A DNA stretch of 7,959 bases, taken from assembly GCA_964600595.1 (NCBI GenBank), contig CAZRKL010000119.1, positions 1-7,959 on the forward strand, given 5' to 3'. Below are positions 1 through 5,038 of this stretch, piece by piece. The notes under the pieces were generated by a model that did no database searches, was not told where the DNA came from, and saw only the letters and a list, made by a program, of their open reading frames with translations. The DNA comes from DAIOEK01 sp964600595 (GTDB lineage: Bacteria; Chloroflexota; Anaerolineae; Anaerolineales; Anaerolineaceae). The position numbers and the translations under genes were made by a program. The stretch's first letter is position 1; every line of letters begins with the position of its first letter.

Positions 1-2
1 TG

Positions 3-32
3 ATTATACATGATAGCAGGGGGTTTTGTCAA
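3..32 (-). promoter_or_regulatory. Consensus sigma-70 promoter reading out of the left edge
   Basis: On the minus strand, TTGACA (complement of 27-32) and TATAAT (complement of 3-8) are separated by 18 bp. Both hexamers match the sigma-70/SigA consensus at all six positions. The transcription start would lie just beyond the left end of the window, so the driven gene is not visible. It lies only 22 bp past the stop codon of the YhhN-like gene, which suggests that the next gene leftwards is transcribed on its own in the same direction. The -35 box is overlapped by the inverted repeat at 25-54. Chance occurrence of both hexamers at a good spacing is unlikely, but activity is inferred. Confidence 0.6.
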
Positions 33-54
33 TTTGCACTTCAATCCTGACAAA
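25..54. repeat. Inverted repeat TTTGTCA / TGACAAA at a -35 box
   Basis: Perfect 7-bp arms at 25-31 and 48-54 are separated by 16 bp, giving 23 bp between arm starts. The left arm covers most of the -35 box of the outward promoter, and the right arm abuts the stop codon of the YhhN-like gene. Neither strand shows a T-run after the repeat and the stem is AT-rich, so it is a poor terminator. Its position fits a repressor or activator site better. The binding protein is unknown. Confidence 0.35.
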
Positions 55-858
55 TCAGTGAAGATGTTTTGGGTGTTCAACTTTCCAGGAAAACCCGCTT
101 AACGCAATCAGCAGAATTGCGGGCATGTAAAAATGCCAGGTCAGGGGAACGCTGATATCAGACAAGAAACCAATCTGGATGTTGTGCACCACTCCCACTA
201 CCTCGGTTATGAACCAGCAGGTTACGCCCGCGGCAATCAACCATGCGTTGACCGCTGGGAACATCTGCCGGCGAACCACTTCCCATGCCACCCAGAGGGA
301 TATCGTTAGAATAAGCGCGTAAGCCAGCGAAGGGACAAACTGATTTACCTTGATCAACATGGGGCTGAGCACAATCAACAAGGCAATTACAGGCACAAAG
401 AAATAGAGGGGGAAGAGCAGATTGTTCCAGGGAGAACAAGCTTTGCCGGTGAGGGTGGTGCGCAAAAATTTAAATCCCTTCGCGTGGCGAACAATCAAAA
501 TGATGTGGGCAACAATCGATAATGCTGCACCTACCAGGAATATCATGCTGGTATCCACTTCAGGATCAGCATAGACATAGATGCTCATACTGATATCAAC
601 AACGAGGATGCAAAGGAAAGCGAGCAGCAGTTGTTTGAAATCCCGATTGCTCAACCGCCAGCGATAGCTCAACACCACAAGTGCCAGGCAAAGCAGGGAA
701 ACCAGCGGTTTTACATACGCAGGATATTTTGAATCCAAAGACTGCAACGCATTCAGCCAGTCAACAGCAATGAAACTGCCGGCAATAAACAAAATCACAC
801 TCGTAATGGCAATCAGCCAGCCAACAGGCAAGCGGTGAACTTTGTGGGTGCTTTCCAT
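55..858 (-). CDS. YhhN/TMEM86-like integral membrane protein
   Basis: A 267-residue, very hydrophobic protein with about eight predicted membrane segments (roughly 13-35, 48-65, 73-93, 103-124, 147-166, 173-194, 203-225, 238-255). The layout resembles the YhhN/TMEM86 family: a Lys-Pro at 50-51 before the second helix, an intramembrane acid at D88, a Phe-Leu-Val-Gly and His (107-118) in the fourth helix, and an acid in the seventh. Animal TMEM86 proteins are lysoplasmalogenases that cleave the vinyl ether bond of lysoplasmalogens; most bacterial members are untested. The second acidic site, usually Ser-Asp, reads Thr218-Glu219 here, so activity is uncertain. The start is supported by a strong GGAGGAG (complement of 865-871) six bases before ATG. 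It is the last gene of a probable three-gene minus-strand unit, 66 bp after the NUDIX gene. Family assignment rests on pattern and topology and could be wrong. Confidence 0.55.
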   Translation of the reverse strand: MESTHKVHRLPVGWLIAITSVILFIAGSFIAVDWLNALQSLDSKYPAYVKPLVSLLCLALVVLSYRWRLSNRDFKQLLLAFLCILVVDISMSIYVYADPEVDTSMIFLVGAALSIVAHIILIVRHAKGFKFLRTTLTGKACSPWNNLLFPLYFFVPVIALLIVLSPMLIKVNQFVPSLAYALILTISLWVAWEVVRRQMFPAVNAWLIAAGVTCWFITEVVGVVHNIQIGFLSDISVPLTWHFYMPAILLIALSGFSWKVEHPKHLH

Positions 859-924
859 TTTTATCTCCTCCCGATATATTACTGATTGGCGCGTACCATC
901 CCTCCGGCTTCAGGCAGGAAACTG

Positions 925-1467
925 TCAGCCAAGGACGCCGCGCAATAAAAGCAAACCGGCGAGAGACTTACCATCCACAATTTCTCCCCGGGCAGCCATT
1001 TCCAACGCATCCAGATAAGGTATACGTTCGACTTCTATAAACTCATCATCATCCTGTTCAAGCGGAGATTCATATAGACCGGTTGCCAGGAAAAAGCGCA
1101 GTTTCTCTGTAGAATACCCGGGCGCCAGCCATAATTCTCCGAGTTTTTCCATCTGCCGGGCAGCCATACCCGTCTCTTCACGCACTTCCCGTTCAGCGCA
1201 CACCTGTGGATCTTCCCCGGGGTTCAAAGTGCCCGCCGGTAGTTCCAGCAGTACCTCTCCGGTGGCGGGGCGATACTGTTTTATAAAGAGGATGCGATGC
1301 TCCTCATCCAGTGGAATAATGGTTACCGCTCCCGGATGCTCAATAATTTCATACACCACATCCCGACCATCGGGTGTCTGCAGGTAATCCAGGCGCAATT
1401 TGAACGCGCGCCCTTGAAAAGCGGTTTCAGATTTCTTGTGAATGAATTTTTTTATTTTGTCTGCCAT
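925..1467 (-). CDS. nudF: NUDIX hydrolase, ADP-ribose pyrophosphatase type
   Basis: A 180-residue soluble protein, the normal size for the NudF group. It would hydrolyse ADP-ribose to AMP and ribose 5-phosphate in the cytoplasm, removing a reactive product of NAD turnover. The NUDIX box runs from G79 to M101, with E85, R93-E94, E97-E98 and G100 all in place to bind the catalytic metals. P116 lies sixteen residues after the box glycine, the placement reported as characteristic of ADP-ribose pyrophosphatases. The lead-in QYRPATGEVLLELPAG (64-79) and the C-terminal acidic DDDEFIEVE followed by a DGKS motif also match NudF proteins. ATG is preceded by GAGG (complement of 1473-1476) five bases upstream. 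The gene sits between the LysM lipoprotein (74 bp upstream, with a hairpin in the gap) and the YhhN-like gene. The family is certain; substrate preference among ADP-sugars is inferred. Confidence 0.9.
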   Translation of the reverse strand: MADKIKKFIHKKSETAFQGRAFKLRLDYLQTPDGRDVVYEIIEHPGAVTIIPLDEEHRILFIKQYRPATGEVLLELPAGTLNPGEDPQVCAEREVREETGMAARQMEKLGELWLAPGYSTEKLRFFLATGLYESPLEQDDDEFIEVERIPYLDALEMAARGEIVDGKSLAGLLLLRGVLG

Positions 1468-1492
1468 GTGTACCTCGGTTATTAATGCACTT

Positions 1493-1517
1493 CCGCGGCA
1501 TCCATCGGATACCGCGG
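1493..1517 (-). other. Strong intercistronic hairpin between LysM and NUDIX genes
   Basis: Arms 1493-1503 and 1507-1517 enclose a 3-base loop. Each outer arm is CCGCGG and the inner pairs are ATCC/GGAT. One position is a C/A mismatch in plus-strand RNA but a G-U wobble in minus-strand RNA, giving 11 continuous pairs in the LysM-NUDIX message. No T-run follows on the minus strand, so it is not a classic intrinsic terminator. It lies 24 bases after the LysM stop codon and 25 bases before the NUDIX ATG. It may slow RNA decay, act as a processing site, or partly attenuate transcription. Confidence 0.5.
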
Positions 1518-1541
1518 GGAATTTCAGAAAATTTATCTCTC

Positions 1542-2231
1542 TTACGGAATTTGCAGGACCTGCCCGGTCGTGAGGGTGTACGGTTCTTTCAACCCATTCA
1601 CCACGATGATCGCCTCGGGAGATACATCTCCATACAGACAGGCGATTTTGGCAAGAGTATCATCCGCCTTGACAGTGTAACTTGCCGGGTGCGGGAGAAG
1701 CGCTCTTTCACCCGACGACCAGCGATGGCCTGTTCCGGGTATGCGTAAAATGGTGCCCGCTTCCGGCTTGGATTCGGTTGTTAATTTGTTCGCACTTAAA
1801 AATTCACCAATGTCGATATTGAACCGGCGGGCGATACAGTAGGGTGTCTCGAATTCCACCAAGGTGTAAGATACCGGTACCTTTAATGTCGGGATATTCA
1901 TACCCGCGGGTTCAGTTGTAGCGCCTTCCACTGTGGGTGTAACTGTCACAATGATTTCAACTGCCGGAGTGCCTTCCACGGTGGGGTCTGTTGTCTCTGT
2001 CACGGCTAGGGTGGCGGTAGGCGGCGCAATCGTAGGTTTCGAGGCGGAAGCGGTCTGGGTTTGCGCGATGGAAATCTGCGCGGGATTGGATGTGGCGGTT
2101 GGATTAACTTTCGGCTCTGTGGGGATTGGCGCGACCGAAGCAGGACGTTCACAGGCAGATAAACCCAGAACCAGAATTGTCAGGCTGATTATCCAAAGAA
2201 GCGGACGTATTCTCATGGCGTGTTTCCTCAT
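1542..2231 (-). CDS. Secreted lipoprotein with two C-terminal LysM domains
   Basis: A 229-residue exported protein. The N-terminus is a lipoprotein signal: basic residues, a hydrophobic stretch (11-23), then lipobox L24-S-A-C27, so C27 should become the lipidated first residue. Residues 28-115 form a low-complexity linker rich in Thr, Pro, Ala and Val, with TVEG repeated at 84-87 and 100-103 (a 48-bp near-duplication). Two LysM repeats follow, about 120-166 and 184-229, ending in LRIP and LQIP. LysM folds bind N-acetylglucosamine chains of peptidoglycan or similar glycans. No catalytic domain is present, so it is likely a cell-wall-binding or adaptor protein. Each LysM carries one cysteine (C132, C198) inside the first helix. 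The chosen ATG has GGGAG four bases upstream. Met6 is a possible later start with GAGG nine bases upstream, and either leaves a valid signal. It is the promoter-proximal gene of the minus-strand unit. Confidence 0.85.
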   Translation of the reverse strand: MRKHAMRIRPLLWIISLTILVLGLSACERPASVAPIPTEPKVNPTATSNPAQISIAQTQTASASKPTIAPPTATLAVTETTDPTVEGTPAVEIIVTVTPTVEGATTEPAGMNIPTLKVPVSYTLVEFETPYCIARRFNIDIGEFLSANKLTTESKPEAGTILRIPGTGHRWSSGERALLPHPASYTVKADDTLAKIACLYGDVSPEAIIVVNGLKEPYTLTTGQVLQIP

Positions 2232-2276
2232 TGTTCTCCCATCACCAGTGTGGGATTAAAATCTAACCATGTTAAG

Positions 2277-2305
2277 AGGATAGCATAACGCTGGCGGAGC
2301 GTCAA
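2277..2305 (-). promoter_or_regulatory. Promoter of the LysM-NUDIX-YhhN unit
   Basis: On the minus strand, TTGACG (complement of 2300-2305, 5 of 6 consensus) is followed after 17 bp by TATCCT (complement of 2277-2282, 4 of 6). The bases TGC directly before the -10 box make an extended -10. Transcription would start near 2270, leaving a leader of about 40 bases before the lipoprotein ATG. Inferred from sequence only. Confidence 0.5.
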
Positions 2306-2339
2306 GAAACACAACAAGCGGAGATATTCAACTAATTAA

Positions 2340-2362
2340 GGTAAACATCAGCGTTGATTACC
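2340..2362. promoter_or_regulatory. Imperfect palindrome over the FNT promoter, possible operator
   Basis: A 23-bp imperfect palindrome has outer arms GGTAA and TTACC and inner matches CA and C on each side (8 of 11 pairs). It covers the proposed -35 box of the FNT gene (2354-2359) and lies in the divergent intergenic region about 35 bp from the -35 box of the lipoprotein promoter. Placement and symmetry suit a dimeric regulator. It contains one TTGAT, but the second half does not fit an FNR/CRP site (TTGAT-N4-ATCAA). Confidence 0.35.
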
Positions 2363-2382
2363 TTTCAGGTTCATGCTACAAA
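2354..2382 (+). promoter_or_regulatory. Promoter of the FNT channel gene
   Basis: TTGATT (2354-2359, 4 of 6) and TACAAA (2377-2382, 4 of 6) are separated by 17 bp, and TGC before the -10 makes it extended. Transcription would begin near 2389, downstream of the ATG codons at 2373 and 2382. That independently supports translation starting at 2424. Confidence 0.4.
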
Positions 2383-2411
2383 TGAAATATTCTTCACAGG
2401 CTGATCTTTGC

Positions 2412-2418
2412 AGGGAGG
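2412..2418 (+). promoter_or_regulatory. Ribosome binding site deciding the FNT start
   Basis: AGGGAGG lies five bases before the ATG at 2424. No comparable site precedes the in-frame ATG at 2373 or the one at 2382, so the longer reading frame would add 17 residues that do not look like part of the family. Confidence 0.75.
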
Positions 2419-2423
2419 TATAC

Positions 2424-3263
2424 ATGGCTGGTGAACCAGATTTAACTCCAGGGGAAATGGCAGAAAAAGCAGTTCGCGTTGGAATCCAGAAAGCTGAATG
2501 GAGCGCACCCCGGCTTTTGGTCCTTGCCTTACTTGCTGGAATATATATCGCTTTCGGGGCAATATTCTCTACCCTGTCAGCAGCTGGAGCAAGTGGGGTG
2601 ATACCTCATGGTATCACCCGGATCATCTCCGGTTTAGTTTTCACGGTCGGATTGATACTGGTGGTTGTGGGAGGAGCAGAGTTATTTACAGGCAACAATC
2701 TCATGGTGATGGCATGGGCAGACAGGCAGATAAGTACAGGAAAGCTGCTTCGGAACTGGGTTTTGGTTTACGCAGGAAATTTCATCGGGTCAGTACTGAC
2801 GGCATTTCTGGTTTTTCAATCTGGGCACTATGCATCAAATGGAGGCAGCATCGGGCTCAGTATTCTTTCCATTGCTGAAACAAAAACTTCACTGACCTTC
2901 ATCCACGCGTTATCTTTGGGCGTGCTGTGCAATATTCTTGTCTGCCTGGCTGTATGGCTGTCTTACAGTGCGAAGAGTGTATCAGGAAAGATCCTTGCCA
3001 TTATTCCACCCATTTCTGCTTTCGTGGCTGCGGGATTCGAACACAGTGTTGCAAACATGTTTTTCATTCCAATGGGGTTACTTGTGAAATTTGGCGTTGA
3101 TGGCAGCTTCTGGAACTTGATACAAAAGACACCTGCGGATTTTCCACACCTGACTGTTTCCGGATTCTTAGTAAACAATCTGCTGCCGGTTAGTTTGGGA
3201 AATATCATCGGCGGGTTAATGATTGGACTGGCTTACTGGTTCATCTACCTGTACCGAAAATAA
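2424..3263 (+). CDS. Formate/nitrite transporter (FNT) family channel
   Basis: A 279-residue protein with six membrane helices, the usual FNT length. The family forms aquaporin-like pentamers that move small monovalent anions (formate, nitrite, hydrosulfide, lactate) across the inner membrane. Family marks, numbered from the 2424 start: the first helix AGIYIAFGA (38-46); GAELFTGNN (84-92) in the broken second helix, whose T89 matches the omega-loop threonine (T91) of E. coli FocA; K154 and N170, matching FocA K156 and N172; and GFEHSVANMFFIP (204-216), whose H207 matches the central pore histidine H209. NNLLPVSLGNIIGG (251-264) forms the second broken helix. All residues thought to control conduction are intact. 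No formate lyase, nitrite reductase or sulfite reductase gene is adjacent, so the substrate cannot be assigned from context. It is divergent from the lipoprotein gene and followed by an 84-bp gap, so it may be transcribed alone. Confidence 0.92.
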   Translation: MAGEPDLTPGEMAEKAVRVGIQKAEWSAPRLLVLALLAGIYIAFGAIFSTLSAAGASGVIPHGITRIISGLVFTVGLILVVVGGAELFTGNNLMVMAWADRQISTGKLLRNWVLVYAGNFIGSVLTAFLVFQSGHYASNGGSIGLSILSIAETKTSLTFIHALSLGVLCNILVCLAVWLSYSAKSVSGKILAIIPPISAFVAAGFEHSVANMFFIPMGLLVKFGVDGSFWNLIQKTPADFPHLTVSGFLVNNLLPVSLGNIIGGLMIGLAYWFIYLYRK

Positions 3264-3281
3264 ATAGGTGCAGTTCAAGGA

Positions 3282-3311
3282 TTACAAACACCCTTTTTAG
3301 CCCGATACAGT
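3282..3311 (+). promoter_or_regulatory. Possible weak promoter before the 103-residue gene
   Basis: TTACAA (3282-3287) and TACAGT (3306-3311) are 18 bp apart, each 4 of 6 to consensus, in the 84-bp gap after the FNT gene. An overlapping TAAAAT at 3311-3316 is an alternative -10 without a good -35. A start near 3318 would give a leader of about 30 bases. Weak evidence; readthrough from the FNT promoter is equally possible. Confidence 0.22.
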
Positions 3312-3347
3312 AAAATAGAGTTAACATTAAATATTAGGGAAACCGAT

Positions 3348-3659
3348 ATGACTGCTGAGAAGATAGATTATCTGATTGAAGCTGTTCGTTATCAGGCTGA
3401 CGGATCTGTTGATTTTGTCCGTCTCTACGAAAGGCGCGGCTCATCATTTTCGGACCGTGAATTATTTACACGGGATCAGATCGTTGAAGTATTAAAGAAC
3501 CGCAAATTGGTGTTCACCGGGAAGCGCCTGGCCAGTATGGCCAGCACCTTTGAAGTTATGAGCCGGGTCAACTTTTCAGACACAGATGGAAAGTCAGTAA
3601 TCTACACCCTCGATGAAGCGCCCACCCAGGACACCCTGGAAAATGTACCCATCCTCTGA
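3348..3659 (+). CDS. Hypothetical protein, 103 residues
   Basis: I do not recognise this protein. It is small, soluble and charged, with no signal peptide or membrane segment. The order looks like two beta-strands (IDYLIEAVRY 6-15 and VDFVRLYERR 21-30), a helix around 42-51, a short basic segment KNRKLVFTGKR (50-60), another strand region FEVMSRVNF (68-76) and an acidic tail (89-100). This would suit a small alpha/beta or barrel fold, but no catalytic motif is visible. ATG is preceded by AGGGA (3336-3340) seven bases upstream, and codon use looks like that of its neighbours, so it is likely a real gene. It ends 13 bp before the GT2 gene and is probably co-transcribed with it and rnhB. That context alone does not give a function. 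Confidence 0.75.
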   Translation: MTAEKIDYLIEAVRYQADGSVDFVRLYERRGSSFSDRELFTRDQIVEVLKNRKLVFTGKRLASMASTFEVMSRVNFSDTDGKSVIYTLDEAPTQDTLENVPIL

Positions 3660-3672
3660 TACCGGGATTTGA

Positions 3673-4401
3673 ATGCCTGAACCGCTCCTTTCCATCATCT
3701 TTCCTGCCCACAATGAAGAACACCGGCTGCCGCAAGCTATCAGGCAGACCATTGATTTCTTGAATCAGCAGGATTATGCCGCCGAGGTGATTATCGTTGA
3801 AAACGGCAGCAGCGATTCCACATGGGAGATCGCCCGGAAAGCTGCTGAAGAACATAAGATCATCCGTGCCATTCGGGAAGAAGGCAGGGGAAAGGGGCTT
3901 GCCATCCGGCGGGGTATGTTGGAAGCCAGTGGGGATTTCAGGTTTGCCTGCGATGTTGACCTCTCCATGCCGGTGAGCGAGATCAGCCGCTTTATCCCCC
4001 CCCAGTTGAACGAAAATATCGTCATTGCATCGCGGGAAGCATCCGGCTCAAAACGCTATAATGAACCCGAATACCGTCACTTCATCGGGCGGGTTTTTAA
4101 TCTACTGGTACGGATCATTGCCCTACACGGTATTCAGGACTCACAGTGCGGGTTTAAATGTTTCTCTCGCAAGGCTGCCGAAGAATTGTTCCCGCTGCAG
4201 ACCATCATGGGGTGGACTTTTGATGTAGAGATTTTATTCATCGCGCGTAAGCGCAAATATCGGATCGTCGAGCTGGGAATCCCCTGGTACCATGACCCCA
4301 ACTCCAAGATCAAGGTGTTCAAGGATTCCATCCTTATGCTGTTCGACCTGCTGACCATACGCTGGAATTATTTGACAGGCAGGTATGCACCCAAGGCTTG
4401 A
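3673..4401 (+). CDS. GT2 glycosyltransferase, dolichyl-phosphate-glucose synthase-like
   Basis: A 242-residue family 2 glycosyltransferase close in style to ALG5/DPG-synthase enzymes, which move glucose from UDP-glucose to a polyprenyl phosphate on the cytoplasmic face of the membrane. Motifs in order: SIIFPAHNEEHRLP (7-20) at the start of the GT-A fold; IIVENGSSDST (40-50); GRGKGLAIRRGM (71-82); the metal-binding DVD at 94-96 followed by LS; the RYNEPEYRHFIGRVFN stretch (128-143); DSQCGFKCF (156-164); and WTFDVEIL (181-188) with the probable base region. It has no C-terminal membrane anchor, unlike GtrB/ArnC-type relatives, so it would act as a peripheral enzyme. GGGA (3664-3667) lies five bases before ATG. 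An 8-C run at 3996-4003 encodes part of I-P-P. Its last 17 bp overlap rnhB. The family is secure; the sugar and lipid acceptor are inferred. Confidence 0.85.
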   Translation: MPEPLLSIIFPAHNEEHRLPQAIRQTIDFLNQQDYAAEVIIVENGSSDSTWEIARKAAEEHKIIRAIREEGRGKGLAIRRGMLEASGDFRFACDVDLSMPVSEISRFIPPQLNENIVIASREASGSKRYNEPEYRHFIGRVFNLLVRIIALHGIQDSQCGFKCFSRKAAEELFPLQTIMGWTFDVEILFIARKRKYRIVELGIPWYHDPNSKIKVFKDSILMLFDLLTIRWNYLTGRYAPKA

Positions 4402-5038
4402 TCCTGCCGAAATACCACCCTTGCCTGATTTGAGCTTCGAAACCGCGCTCTGGCAGAAAGGGATTTTGCAGGTTGCAGGCATAGACGAAGCAGGACGCGG
4501 CTGCTGGGCAGGACCGGTATCAGCTTCGGCAGTAATTCTCCCTCCGAATCCCGAAATTTTTACAACACTGCAAGGGGTTAATGACTCAAAGAAATTAAGA
4601 CCAGATCAGCGCGCAACTTGGAGTAGTATCATCAAGAAAAAAGCGCTGGCATGGGGGGTGGGATTTGCCAGCGTCGAGGAAATCGACCAATACGGAATCG
4701 TCCCCGCAACGAGACTGGCAGTAAAACGGGCTTTGTCAGAACTTCAGATTCTACCGGCACATCTGCTGCTGGATTATCTGACCCTGCCTGATCTGTGTAT
4801 TGGTCAGACATCACTGATAAAAGGAGATGCCCGCAGCCTCAGCATCGCTTCCGCGTCCATCCTGGCGAAAACCAGCCGTGATACGTTTATGACTGAACTA
4901 GCCCGGGAATATCCGCAGTATGGATTCGATGCACATAAAGGTTATGGAACAGCGGCGCATCGGTCTGCCCTCTCAAAGTTTGGGCGTACTCCGCTGCACC
5001 GCTGCAGTTTCAAACCAGTAAAATCAATGCTAAGTTAA
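4385..5038 (+). CDS. rnhB: Ribonuclease HII
   Basis: A 217-residue enzyme of normal length that cuts the RNA strand of RNA-DNA hybrids. It also nicks DNA 5' of single misincorporated ribonucleotides, starting ribonucleotide excision repair. The four expected acidic active-site residues are present: D34-E35 in GIDEAGRG, D130 in LLLDYL, and D148 in KGDARS. The GRG motif (37-39) that reads the RNA-DNA junction, the DSKKL motif (67-71), the ASASILAKTSRD helix (155-166) and the HKGYGT loop with Y187 are intact. The start overlaps the GT2 gene by 17 bp with AGG (4377-4379) five bases upstream; the 28 residues before the core are typical of bacterial members. Tight packing with the two upstream genes implies one transcript. 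Its stop codon overlaps that of the convergent ATPase gene. Confidence 0.96.
   Translation: MHPRLDPAEIPPLPDLSFETALWQKGILQVAGIDEAGRGCWAGPVSASAVILPPNPEIFTTLQGVNDSKKLRPDQRATWSSIIKKKALAWGVGFASVEEIDQYGIVPATRLAVKRALSELQILPAHLLLDYLTLPDLCIGQTSLIKGDARSLSIASASILAKTSRDTFMTELAREYPQYGFDAHKGYGTAAHRSALSKFGRTPLHRCSFKPVKSMLS

Noticed and set aside
25..54. Inverted repeat read as terminator of the YhhN-like gene.
   Set aside because: AT-rich 7-bp stem with a long loop, and AAAACCCCC rather than a T-run follows on the minus strand.
903..928. Hairpin GGCT/AGCC with CAG/CTG around the end of the NUDIX gene.
   Set aside because: Paired blocks are short and separated by unequal internal loops; no T-run.
1933..2259. 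108-residue plus-strand frame opposite the lipoprotein gene.
   Set aside because: Its Val/Gly-rich composition is the antisense image of the Thr/Pro linker codons; no ribosome binding site.
2354..2367. FNR-type site (TTGAT-N4-ATCAA) before the FNT gene.
   Set aside because: Only the first half matches; the second half has two of five bases.
2373..2423. Longer FNT start at the ATG at 2373.
   Set aside because: No ribosome binding site there, it lies upstream of the predicted transcription start, and the strong AGGGAGG points to 2424.
3267..3299. Possible intrinsic terminator after the FNT gene (GGTG ... CACC followed by CTTTTT).
   Set aside because: Only four base pairs with an 18-base loop; too weak to support termination despite the T-run.
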